The notes beneath the pieces were generated by a model, which searched no databases, had not been told where the DNA came from, and was given only the letters and a program-made list of their open reading frames with translations. Below are positions 25,607 through 36,929 of a stretch of 64,000 nucleotides of DNA, in pieces; within the stretch, counting starts at the first letter, position 1, and each line of letters opens with the position of its first letter. Position numbers and translations under genes: made by a program. Source of the stretch: Edolisoma coerulescens (lineage: Eukaryota > Chordata > Aves > Passeriformes > Campephagidae); NCBI GenBank assembly GCA_013397115.1, contig VWZW01004510.1, positions 496,001 through 560,000 of the forward strand, written 5' to 3'.

Positions 25607-27517
25607 GTGGACCCTTTTTTTGTGTCCAGGAAAAGATGTGTGCATGTTAATCAACACTTCCACCTCTTCCACTTCTGTTTCAAGCTGAAATTCCCATCAG
25701 CTCCTAGTCCATGCTAACAACGCCAGAATTTTAAATCCTTATTTAATTCTTATTTTAGAGAAGAATTTTCAACTCTCTTGTAGAGAGTAAGCTTTCAGAG
25801 GAATGCCTAAAAACTTCTGGAGAATGCATTTTAAATTCATCATCAGGAAACCAGAAAACAAATTAGAACACAAAATCTGAACTGTATTTTTTTATTCAGG
25901 CAGTCTTTTTATTTAGAGCTATATTTTTGCAGACTAATTATAATGAGTTGCATTTCTTTTAAATGACAAGCAAATGCATAATACAAAAATTGTAAAATTG
26001 TTTCATAAGAAACATAGAAAGAGCTTGGCTTCTGCATAATTTAAAATAATTTTTAAAACTTAAAAGTCTCTGAAAAGAAAAATCAAATTCCATTATCTCA
26101 CTTAAAAGAGATTAAGCTTAAGAAAGGTTAATTGCACTGTTCTTTCTCCAGGTCCTCTATCATCACACTGACAGAACATTTTCTTCAGTAGTGGGAACAA
26201 TGATAGGGCACAGCAGTGATGATATAAATTGAATAGTCACTTTTTATGTAGATTCGTGCACTTCCAAAATTAATGCATTGGGATTCCCGAGTTGTGACAA
26301 CGTAGGAAGTTCTGATTAGAAAAAATAGTGAGAAAGGATTTGAAATGTTCAAGTATATTTCATTGACGTGAAATGCAGAACAAATTGTATTTAATAGCTG
26401 TCTTTTAAAATTATTTCTAATTAGTGAAGCATTTTGGCAGGTGTGCTTTCCTTTTCATCTTTGAATTTTTACCTTAATTTTTTTGACAGATTGAGTCTCA
26501 TAAAGTTTGCAAAAGAAAAGGCAAAGCACCTAGGTCACCTAATCTACAATTAACTCTGTTAATTTCCTGGAAGAATAAAAAAGATTGATGTAAAATATTA
26601 CACGGTACCTGCTTCAAAAGAATTACTGTTAAATCTAGGAGTAGTACTTCAAGGCATATTTATTTTGCTGAAGGTACAACACTTTAAAACAAAAGTATTT
26701 TCTGATCATATGTTAGCAGGTACAGTAAGGTGAGAAATCAAATCTATGACATGCCTTTAGCCTCTGAAAATTTAGTACATGCAAGAGACATTTATCCTCT
26801 AATAATACAACCAAATGTGATCCAAAAAAAGAAAAGTTAATTTTCTACAGGGAAATGTTCTTCATTGTTGAAGAAATCTCCTATGATGTGCTTTAACTTC
26901 AGTCATTCTGTGTTTGTAGAATCAGTTCAGTGTTGTAGTGGTGGAAGCGACGGGGAGAATACCTAGCCCAAATTCTGGATTACCAACATAATTTGGAATC
27001 CACAATTACAAGTGCAAGCCAAACAGCATAGAAGAAAACCAAAATCATGCTAACACTAAATGATGGCTTTGCTTTTTCTGAGTGTCAGCTGCCTCTTCTC
27101 CCACATCCTTGGAAAGTTACAGAGGTAAGGGCATGGTCAGGGGGCCACCACATCCATTTTTCATCTGCACTTCTACCAAATGAATGCAAACCACCAGAGT
27201 CCTTCTGTTTGTGCTGAAATAGCTGCAGGTATTTGTCACACAAAGGCACATTCCCATTTAAGCATATTCTTAAACCATTTGAGGCTTTTCTAGTTAAACC
27301 CAACACATTGAATCCTCCCAGTTTATTCCTTGGCACTGCCCAAAGCACTGACGTAACACCCCAAGTGGAAATCCACTATCACCAGAAGGTCCCTGAAAGC
27401 TGCAGTGATTTTTTACCTTGATTTCAGTGCAACGCCTTGCCTAACATGGGATTTTTAGCAATGAAATACTCAGGTATCAAAGCCATGACTATTTGTGTGG
27501 CTAATTTTATGTTGCAG
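25607..27517. other. Unique noncoding DNA
   Basis: AT-rich sequence with no recognised repeat or gene. Several minus-strand microexon-like segments (for example near 26470 and 27085) have open frames but weak acceptors and were not called. Confidence 0.55.
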
Positions 27518-27698
27518 AAAAGTTGTGCAGTTTGTCGAAGACAAATCATTAGTAGAGCTGTATTCAAAAGGAAAACATGATTCAACTCTGTTTTCTGTTG
27601 AAGCACCATCAAAAATCCCTGCTGCTCTTGTCAAAGCAATTAAATCTACACTGAGTGCCTCTGAAAATCCTGTTTTAGATGCTTTAGCCACAATTTAG
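27518..27698 (+). CDS. Candidate 3'-terminal exon, unrecognised protein
   Basis: The plus strand shows CTAATTTTATGTTGCAG as an acceptor, then 60 open codons ending in TAG. The peptide (starting KVVQFVEDKSLVELYS and ending SENPVLDALATI) has balanced, globular-type composition, and about 63% of codons begin with a purine, which suits real coding DNA. The reading frame stays open for a further 66 codons after the TAG, up to TAA at 27897-27899, so this could be a decayed reading frame with one stop rather than a true gene end. The antisense frame (27470-27691) is also open, which purine-first codon bias tends to cause. No family is recognised and no upstream exon was found. Confidence 0.25.
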
Positions 27699-27899
27699 CA
27701 GTTTTGTTCAAACTCACCATTACCAGCACTGGTGTTCAAGCGTGTTTGCAGGAGTGTTGCGTTAGACACTGTAACTCAGCTTGATGCACGTGGGTTATTT
27801 ATGTGTGTGATGCTGTATCTTTTTGTCTTTCTAATCTTCCTGCTCTCTGTCAGAGCAAGGAAAGGACTCCAGTTTTTCACTGCCATGTCCTCATAAATT

Positions 27900-30246
27900 C
27901 TTTGTGAAAGTAGCATTATGGTGTAACTCTGAGGGCTTTGTCAGCCTCCAAGATCTCTTTTAAGTTGTCTTCCTGTGGATATGGGAGATTGGAACTTCTA
28001 ATAGGAACAGCCAAGGCAGGCTGTAAAACTTACCCTTTCCAATTATTTTCTTCATTAACCACAAACACTTTTGTCTCCACCACAATTTTCACACCCCAGC
28101 TCCATTTCTGTTTTTCTAAAGTATTACTTTTCTCAACTCATTTACTTTTACACTACTCATCAATCCATTCCCTGTATTACCTTGCAAGCCCAGTAAGGAC
28201 CAAGCTCACCCAGAAGAAATTAATAGCATCTGTTGCGAGGTATTATTTGTCACAAGGTGGGGAAAAACACCAAATTGCCAACAATTCCTTATGCCATAAT
28301 TTTGTTGGCTTACAACACAGGGAGACACCTCTAAGAAACACCAGCTATGGGCAGATATTTGGATGAAAACCTAGGGAATGAAAGCAAGCAACTAGAATAA
28401 AAGGCACTGCAGATTTGTAAGTGTGTAGTAATAAATGGCAAGCATGCAGCCATCGATAAATAGAAGTTTTGTTCATATCTGAATTCTTCCTAGGGCTTCT
28501 CTAGATATTTTTTCCCCTTAGAAAATTGTTTCAAAAAAAAGAAACATGCAAAAAGTGTACATTTGTTTGGTACTTCTGATTTTTTTTTTCAGTATTCTTT
28601 TACATGCTTAGCCAGGGCACAGAAACAATACCAAGCAAAACCAGCAAATATTTAAAGATACAGCTGAAATTTGGACTCTAAATGCCTAAAAATATTTTGT
28701 GGATGCAAGGAATTCATTAAGCAAAAAGAGGAGATGAGATGTAAATGTTAAAAAAGGTGCATCTCTACCAGTCTCTCAAATCATCCCAACAATAGTAAAA
28801 AAATCCTATCTGAAGGTCAGGTAAAAACTATTTATTGCTGCTTGTTCTTCTTTCATTTACTAGGCATTGCTGAACAGGGATTATGAATTCTGACCACAAA
28901 TTTCAACATGCTTTTCTATTTTTCCTCCACCTCTATGTGACACATTTTTTTTATCAGTACTGGAACATATTCTAGTGAGCTTGAAGTACCCGACAGCTAG
29001 CAGGCAGGTTGAATAAATTGTTGCTGTGTGCCTGGGGGTCTACATTACCCTGACTCCTCTTTTTTTTTTTTCCCAGTCCTCATTTCCCTGTCCTGTCAGC
29101 TGTTGCAGAATTTCATTTTTAATACATCGTGTGCAATGTGCGCAAGACTCTGCATGGGCACCGTCATCTTTGTAATCAGGTTTTACCCTTCTAGTAGCAC
29201 ACATCACAAGAGCAGCAGTAATATTTTAATATTCTTAGCAAAGTACTGAACATGTACAAAATGTGGAGGTTGTGTGCTGCCTAATGCTGCACTCCTTTAA
29301 TCTCACATTCACTTCAGTGTATGTGACATTAGAAAACTAGGCAATTGTGCCTTGGCTTTGTTCTGGATTCTCCCTTTGATCATATCATGCTTTAAGGAGT
29401 CTATTTGCCAACAAATGGGAGTTGCCCCTCTGACCTTAAAGAAGAATATTGTCCCTTCCCACTACTGTAATGACTTCTTTTTCCTATATGCCCAGACGGA
29501 TGGAGCTTAAGAACTGTATTCCTAGCAGATTATACTGACAGGCAGTAGCTATCTGCTTCACGTGTTACAGTTTTGGTGGCTTACAACTGCATTTTTTTTC
29601 TCTCTGAATGAATATAGTGTTGAGTTTGGGTTTCTCTTTGCTGTGGCATTATACATTCACAACTTAAAATCATGTGGATATGGTCATTAAAGCAATTTTC
29701 AGTTTATTCCTATTTATCACATCAGGACCTTTCAATTTGTCTGGTCACGCACCCGTAACTGAGTAACTCTGGCAAAATCTTGGATTCTTAATTACTGGGA
29801 GTCTCTACTCCAGCGAGAAGGAAGGTGTCCATGGTGCTCAAATATTTTCAAGGTCAAAGGCTTTTTGTGCAGCGTGGCTAAGTGCAGAGACTCAGAAGCT
29901 TTTGGTCATAAACTTTTGGTCTGTACTTGTTAGCTCTGGCAGCCCAAAGCCTGTGCAAGTGGCTTAGGAAGGTTTAAGCGGGTTAGCTGGTGCTGATCTC
30001 CTTCCAGGCTCGATGTACCTAGTCTGGGGGAAGGTGAACACCTTCAAAGACATTAAGGGAGTGTCATTCCTGATCCTCCAGCGTGTGTATGATCACGGGG
30101 ATGGCAGGACCAGCAGAGCTCAGAACTCGGCTGATGGAAGCGACTGACTGAAACCGAGGGACAGAAGTGAGCTGCGGAGTTTCCCTTGGGCTGACTTAGA
30201 AACAGAAGACGTGACAATCACATGGCAAAGCACTTGCTACTCTCAC
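27900..30246. other. Unique DNA, no supported gene
   Basis: A 142-codon plus-strand frame (27938-28366) and several short minus-strand frames overlap here. A minus-strand donor-like GG|GTAAGT near 28034 follows about 34 open codons, but the acceptor is poor. No repeat family was recognised. From about 29.75 kb, CpG dinucleotides become more frequent (about a dozen in 29.93-30.43 kb by eye), marking a modest CpG-enriched patch that also holds the small candidate exon at 30247-30288. Confidence 0.45.
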
Positions 30247-30288
30247 CTTTCTGTCCTCATGAAGCTGGGTAAGCTGCATGGCGAGCTG
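30247..30288 (-). CDS. Candidate small exon (exon 5 of minus-strand chain)
   Basis: On the minus strand, 42 bp between a TCATAG acceptor (or 39 bp from the following CAG) and the strong donor CAGAAAG|GTGAGAG encode QLAMQLTQLHEDRK, read in phase 0. The peptide is helix-prone and would follow directly from the upstream candidate at 32617-32850, which ends LKYHKMLAENV and also stops in phase 0. The acceptor lacks a good pyrimidine tract, which is the main weakness. It sits in a locally CpG-richer patch. Confidence 0.22.
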
Positions 30289-31437
30289 CTATGACCTGTT
30301 TGCAGCACCCTTTCACAGTGAAACGCAGGACTCTAGACTGTGACATCTGTGAGCTGATTCATTTTAGTTTAGGCATCAGCCAGAAGAGATGGATGGAGCT
30401 GATGGGAAATAAACAGATAAGCTTCCCTGCGGTAACATATCTTCTCTTATAAATACAATTCTTGGGCTTTTTCTTGTCCAAGGCTAACTAATGACTCCAG
30501 AAAGGCACTTCTGCTGTCTGTGGACAGATATGAACCAGCTCACTACATCCCTGAGCTATATGTTGTAACGTAATTTCTGAAGACCACAAAGATTCATTTC
30601 AGTGTTAGTCACATTTCATAATGAACTCTTAGAAAATACAGTTTTGACATCCCTGACTTCAATGATGTATCAATTCAAAACCTCATTTGTCTTGCCTGAA
30701 TTTATTGTAAGTGGTAATTTAAGAGAGATCATCTCTCTTTTATCAATTGTGCTTTTATCAGTTTATTGTTATCTTTACCAATTTATCTTCTGTATTCTGT
30801 AAGTTATGTTGAAAACAGAAATTTTCTTCTGTAAGGTAATTATATATACAGGTTATTTTCAAGACTTTATTTCGTTTTCTGTACATTAGGTCATTGTACA
30901 GTAGGCACTTTGGGAGTTTGAGGGTTTTTTTTTTCAGAACTGACAGTATCAATCCACCTGAAGTTTCCACTTTTAATCCACTGAGGACTGTCTGTGGCAG
31001 ATGTTTGTGCCTTAGCCATCATCTTTTTTCTCAAGAGATATTTTTAATTATTTACTACAGAACATACACAAAAATTTTGTTAAGGGACATTTTTATTTAG
31101 GTATCTGCAAGATTTGCTGTAAGAACTAGTCCACTTAAGTCTTGCATCTAAATATCTTCATGGATAAGGGTTAAATTTTAAAACTCTTAAAGAAAGAGAA
31201 CTTAAACATCAAAGTCACTATTTAATATAGTTATAGTAGGAATGTGTTTTGTTAGTATATTGTTCATTGCAAACCTCACTAAATAAGAATTAGGAATTGC
31301 TTTAGGAACAAGGAAGACTGTAACACATTCTCCTGTATTAAATTAGTTGGAGGAGGAGGATATCAGTAACAAGAACCACAGATGAGGTTTCTGTTAAAAA
31401 AAATTCATGTAGGAAAAAAATAGCAAATCAGATGGAA

Positions 31438-31520
31438 GTTTAAGTAAATAATACTGCCTTGAAAATTTTCTTGGTAAACAAAGCCATCAGATGCATTTTT
31501 GCAAATTACTTCAATATTAA
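31438..31520. repeat. Copy A of an 80-bp duplicated block
   Basis: TAAGTAAATAATACTGCC followed by TTGAAAATTTTCTTGG and AACAAAGC matches 33395-33475 at roughly three quarters of positions by eye. On the minus strand, copies A and B share a 15-codon frame (ALFTKK in both), with differences mostly at third positions. Copy A then hits TAA where copy B continues. Confidence 0.7.
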
Positions 31521-32616
31521 GTCGTCTGTAAATGTAGGTGGAGCATATAGAAGATTTCAGAAGGATGAGCTAGTGAAATAATCCTTATGATTATATTTAG
31601 AAGACTGCATCTTCTTTTCTTAGCATGCACACTAATGAGAAAAAAGCATTATAGGACTGTCCGACTTAAAGTAAGAGAAAACTACTTCAGCACTTTTAAT
31701 AATCTTTTTTATAATTTTGCAGCTGTCTATGATTCTTACAGAATACAGAAAATGAATTAACTCTAGCAAGTACTTTATTATGAAACATTGAGTTATAAAT
31801 TTTGTCACACAAGCTTTAACTTAAGCTTGAGATTCTTTTGTTAATCTTTCTAAAATGGGTAGAGATTAACCTCTCAGAGTCCATATTAAAAGAAAACTGG
31901 AACAATCTAAAACTTTAAAATAAATTGTCATTTTTGTACATGACTAAAGTTTGTCAAAGCAGGTTTACGCTCCTTTTCCTTGAGGAAAGATGTATTATAT
32001 TTTAGGATTTTTATATTAATGCTTCGGCATGAGTTGAGATTTTAATTGCATGTATATTTTCTAGAATTTATACTTTCTGAGCAAAACAGTGCTTTTCGTC
32101 TTCCCCAGTCATCTCATTTAAAGGTCTGTCTGAGACACTGACACTTGTTTTTGTCAAAATTTTTGACTAAATTCTGTATGAGACAATGGAAAAACGTCCA
32201 TTGACGTCCATGTGCTAAATTATTCCTAAAGATGAAGTATTCTTTAAGGATATTTTTGAGACTGTCAGCTACATAATTATTTCACATGTGTGGAGCTTCT
32301 CAGCTTAGCACCATCTTTATGATAGATCCTCTGCTTTCAAAATGTTTGTCTAACACTTTTTAAGCAAGAGAAGATCAGTTGAAGCAAAACAGAATTTCAC
32401 TCAACAGAAAAATATCTCGAACCTGGTTCCATAGCATAAGTTTGACGTATCTTATTTTGGAAAATGATCTTGGAAGTCCAACTTTTATTACTGTATAACT
32501 TTCATTTCCATTTATTTAGAGATAATGAGGGAGGGTGAGGAAATAAATTTGGAATAGTGTCCACATTTAAGGTGCTTGGATTGGTCTTGGCATTGCATGA
32601 GGTAGAAACAACTTAC

Positions 32617-32850
32617 AACATTCTCTGCGAGCATTTTGTGATACTTAAGTCCTGCTGCCTCATTTAAAAAGAATTCATTGGAGCTCTGTTTTGTGCCTGA
32701 GAGCCACAAGATATCCTCAAATCTCCGCTGCAGATCTCTGACATCTGGTTTTGGTTTTGTGTTGATGGGGCTGGGAGCAGCCCCCACGGCTAATGGGAGA
32801 CTTGCTGCTGTGGTCCTGTTCTCCAGGAGGGGGATGACCCAAACTCTGCT
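32617..32850 (-). CDS. Candidate exon, 78 codons (exon 4 of minus-strand chain)
   Basis: On the minus strand, TTTTTGCTCCAGCCACAG precedes 234 bp open in one frame (phase 0 to phase 0), followed by the near-consensus donor GTT|GTAAGT. The segment is about half G+C, clearly above its AT-rich flanks. The peptide starts SRVWVIPLLENR, has a Pro-containing linker (APSPINTKPKPDVRD), then an amphipathic stretch with LQRRFEDILWL and a final helix-like part GLKYHKMLAENV. No family is recognised, and no catalytic or binding motif is seen. The length, GC contrast and two good splice sites make it the strongest single exon candidate on the minus strand. Still, a 78-codon open frame by chance is not negligible in 64 kb. 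Confidence 0.35.
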
Positions 32851-33340
32851 CTGTGGCTGGAGCAAAAATGAATAGTCCAATGTGATATTATTCAGCATAG
32901 ATGGCATTCTAATAAAATTAAAACTGGAGCATAAACTACTATCAGTCACTGTTAGCTGCAGCAACACACCTTGTTGCATACATACTGAGCATTAGAACCT
33001 GGTGCTAATGAGAGTAATGATATGTTCAAGATTTTCAGTTTTATCATTCCATACTAATTAATCTATTCCATACTAAAGTTAATATTGGAAAATCAGGAAT
33101 AAAAATCAATTCAATGTATTGGGTTCACTTTTTTTTTTAATAATAAATGAACAAGCAAACATTTCTCAGAACAAAATGTTCTGAGACAGTGAGGTCATAG
33201 TCTCAGTGATGAAAAACTTTATTAGACTTCCACTGAAACTTTTGGACTGACATTTTGTGCAATTCACAGTAGAGACATTTTAAAGGCTGTAATAAACTCA
33301 ATGTAGTCTTGCTCCTGTCTAGTGAGTAGAGTACACATAC

Positions 33341-33424
33341 CTGGGCATTCTGCTTCATCTGCCAAGGGCCATGACAAAGCAGTTGTGTTATGGTTTGAGT
33401 GAATAATACTGCTTTGGAAAACTT
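33341..33424 (-). CDS. Candidate exon, 28 codons (exon 3 of minus-strand chain)
   Basis: On the minus strand, an acceptor-like CTTTGTTCACCAAG is followed by 84 open bases in phase 0 ending at the strong donor CCCAG|GTATGTG. The peptide reads KFSKAVLFTQTITQLL then CHGPWQMKQNAQ. The first half lies inside the 80-bp block that is duplicated at 31438-31520, where the same frame is kept for about 15 codons. This could be an exon with a decayed duplicate, or an old repeat that happens to be open. Confidence 0.22.
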
Positions 33425-33475
33425 CTTGGTGAACAAAGCTACAACCATTACATAGACTCTTGTAAATTACTTACA
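33395..33475. repeat. Copy B of an 80-bp duplicated block
   Basis: TGAGTGAATAATACTGCT, then TTGGAAAACTTCTTGG and AACAAAGC, align with copy A at 31438-31520. Similarity fades near TGTAAATTACTT on one side and GGTTTGAG on the other. The copies are in the same orientation, about 1.96 kb apart. Confidence 0.7.
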
Positions 33476-34697
33476 TTTTATATTGTGTTTAATTATAGAC
33501 TGTTATAGCCATGCAGACTGTTTCAGAATCAAGTTTTGGTCTAGCAGAATTTTATTTTAAATAATTCCTATAAAAAGAGTACTAAACAATAAATTTTTGC
33601 TTGTGGATTTCAGGCAAATTAAATGCACTAAAACATGAAGGTTTTGAGCAGATATTTCAATTCAGGTATTTCAATTGTAAAGGGAAAAGAATATTATTGT
33701 GGCTTTAATGTTTTTAACTTCTGTGGATTAAAAAGGGATGTTGAGGCAGGAATGGTGAGCACACTGCAACTGGTCACTGTATTTTCGGTTTCTTGGCTCT
33801 CAAATTTCACATTTTCTATCTTTTTTTTTTTGTCAAAGACCATTTGGAGTAGTTTATCAGCTTCACAGCTTGAGAAAAGTTCCTGACAAAAATCTGACCA
33901 AAAATAACTCTTCTTTTTCTACTGATTTATTTTCTTCCTTTTTGATTTTCATTTTGATTTAGAGCATTACAACTCTCTTCATTCTTCATTAATCCTTCTT
34001 AACATTTTATTTTCAAATTCTGCCTTGTGATTTTCCTGTCTACAGTTCTCTTCTGTGTGCTTGAAAGAATAACATGTTCTCATGATCTTTTTTATGAGGA
34101 GTTAGAGAAATTCTTAAGATTCAAAGAAGAATAAAAGAAAATATGGATGTTCTGCTCCCAGAACCAGAAGTCTTGCATGGAGTACTATTTCAAGAATAAA
34201 AACTGGGAGGATGGTTTTGAAGGAACCTTGTGCTGGCACTGAAACACAGAATAAAAGATTTGGCTCCTGAAACTATTCAGATGTACTCTAGAAAATCTTA
34301 AAACCGTTAACTCTCCCTTTCAAGAAGGCTGAAAAATTCTAAAATTACTGGAAAATGTTGGCTATTTCCAAGTTCATCTGTTCCTATTTGACAAGCCATA
34401 CCACTTGGCTATGTATAAATTAGACTTCCAATGAGTTGTGGTTTGCCAATGAAAATGAAATATGTGCTGCAATTGTAAAATGCTGATGCAGAACTTCAAA
34501 AGTTATACAAGGCCAAATATCTAATTCATCAGTGTAGGGTGGTTCAAGATCAAAAGCACATGCTTCTATCCTAGAACAAATTTTATCCAGAGGCCTTAAC
34601 ACTTTTGCAAATACTAGTTAATCAATTCTTCTGTGTTTCAGATCTAAAAATATTCCTGTACACCAAAGGAGTATTTATAGGTCTGCTGAATCCTTAC

Positions 34698-34790
34698 CTT
34701 TGGAATTTGAAGTACCAAAGCAAAGTCAGTATTTGATAGCAAAGGATTTAGAAAGTATGCCCGAAGCCTTGCACATTTCTGTATTGTAGT
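34698..34790 (-). CDS. Candidate exon, 31 codons (exon 2 of minus-strand chain)
   Basis: On the minus strand, a good acceptor (AATTAAACCTTTTTTCAG) precedes 93 bp open in phase 0 and ending at CCAAAG|GTAAGG, so both splice sites are strong. The peptide reads TTIQKCARLRAYFLNPLL followed by SNTDFALVLQIPK, a mixed hydrophobic and basic sequence resembling part of a folded domain. It would join in frame to the next candidates at 33341-33424 and 32617-32850. No family is recognised. Confidence 0.35.
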
Positions 34791-36857
34791 CTGAAAAAAG
34801 GTTTAATTTTAAGTATGAGTACTAATCTTCATAATGTCTACAGTCACCTGGCATAGCTTTAATCTAAACTGACTGTCTACTTAGGACCCAAATGTTCTTA
34901 GATTTGTTTAATTATTTAAAGCCAATACAAATAAAAATTGTTATTTCTTCCTATGAAAATTCTGTTGTTTAAAATTAATCTGTCTGTATTGGTGATGTTT
35001 ATAGTTACTAGTATTGGCTTTAGCAACAATTGATACAGTGACATCTACAGCCTAAATCAAACAAAACACAAAAAGCTGTTTTAAAAATCAGTCTTCAAAA
35101 CTGATTTTTCTTCCAAACTTTCTTTGAGGTTAACTTTTAAAAGCCTGAAAGATGAGTTGGAGTTAGTCACAACATAAAATTCAGACATCTCCTGGTAGCT
35201 GGAAATTTTTTAGATTGTTTCATTGCTCTGTTAAGTACTTTGGTTGTAACTCCTGTTGAGTTCCAGAAATACTGAGTTCCATCTTCCTACTTCAGCTGGG
35301 TGCTTTATTTGTTTGGGGTTTTCTCTTATGCCATTTTCTGCACTGTGGCATAGCAAGTTACAGTTCCTAATTTCTGGTCTACCTTGCCTTGTATTGCATA
35401 ATAAGCACAGTGAACATGGTAGTCATAAAGCAGTTACATACATCTCAGAATCATGAATTTAAAATATATCTAAACCAAAACAAATCAAGCAGCGTTATGG
35501 CTTACAAATACCAAGTTACTCTGGGGATTTCTTTGTATACACTGCCCAGTTTTGCTGTGTGCTGGCACTTTAGACTCGGTAAATGGACCTCACAGAGGGA
35601 AACTGCCAACATATGTTGTGAGCAGAGAATTATGTCATGTAGTGTTAGGGCTAATAGGCTAAATTACAGATAACTGGGAATGGATCCACAGGTGCCCTTG
35701 CAATTCCTGCCAAAGAGTGTAGCAGCTAGTTAGAGGAGAAGCTATCACCTTACAAAATAAGATGTTGGGTATTTGTTTCATTTTGTTGTCCATCTATTTC
35801 CTTGCTATAAACAATTAGTAAGAAAAAATCCTAGTATATATTGCATATATTTATATATAAGGATAAAGAAGGTTTTTTTCTTATTCCAAGAAAATGACCT
35901 GAAGTGCTCCAAAGAGAGGAAAAGTACAAATTTTCAAACAATCCCCACAAAGATAGAGTGAAGAGGATTTGAGTGAAGAGAATTTTTTAATTCAGTTGAG
36001 GACAAATCTTTCTGTAAAAAAAATCCTCCAAATGTAGTCTGATAAATCAATGAACTTCATGTTAAATGAATAAATTATTTAGACAAACTGAATAGGCATA
36101 AATGAAGTTCTGACACGTGACTTGCCCTAACTGTCCAGTTTAAGTGTGTGCTGTGTGAAGAAATGTAGAGGATGGAGAAAAGGAGAAAATGAGGAAAAAG
36201 ATGAGGGAATGAAAACAATGATGAGCAAAGGGAAGAGCTCTGTGCTGCTCTTACAGGGTTTTCTCTCCCCTCTTTCCTTCTTTCCAGATGTCATACTGAT
36301 GTGGGATTGAAATCTGCCCTGAGGTTTGTGAACCAAATGCTTTTAATTTCTGTGGAGTTTGTTTACATTAGAGTTGACTGTGGCTTCTCTTTGAGTGATT
36401 TTCTTCTTTTTTTTAACTCAAATTCATAAAGTCCAAGAGCATAGCAAAAGCTAATGACAGGTCTTGGAATATTGTGGGGGAAATAAACACTTTCAGAGGC
36501 AGTGGCTCACTCCAAAGCCAGTGGGAATGTTAAAGGAGTTCCTTTACCGTGAGGCTGAGATTCATTTATGCAATGGACATTGAGTGTATATAAAATCTGA
36601 AAAAAACCCAAACTTTTGAGCCAGCCCTCTGGGCTTGTATTAGACATTTTGAGCCAAATTGCAGCAATCCACAGTGGAGAGAAAGAAATGCGGAGTGGGA
36701 GTCAGCCAGGAATGCTTCCACCTACTTCATGGGCCCCACAAAAAATCGTATTCACTTTCCAGTCCGAGCATCCATCCCCTGGCAGTGTGTCAGGCTGGAG
36801 CCTGCACAGGTGCCCACCCTTCCCAAGGGCTGCCACTCACCCTTGGCACTCACTCAC

Positions 36858-36929
36858 CTCCTTCGTGGCACTTTTGGTCTTTATTTTTGCTAATGTCAAG
36901 CCTTCAGTTTGAGCAGACAGGAGTCCCTG
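36858..36929 (-). CDS. Candidate exon, 24 codons (exon 1 of minus-strand chain)
   Basis: On the minus strand, CTGCCCGTGCCTCCCAAAG is a fair pyrimidine-rich acceptor. It is followed by 72 bp open in phase 0 and the consensus donor AAGGAG|GTGAGTG. The peptide starts QGLLSAQTEGLTLAK and ends KTKSATKE. A second donor (GTGAGTGG) lies 18 bp further. The same region has two overlapping plus-strand frames (36616-36912, 36659-37042) without splice support, which lowers certainty. Other frames and acceptors are possible here, so phase 0 was partly chosen to fit the chain. Confidence 0.15.

Noticed and set aside
27938..28366. 142-codon plus-strand frame
   Set aside because: Composition follows local base composition (Ser, Leu, Phe, Thr), with no motif and no splice evidence.
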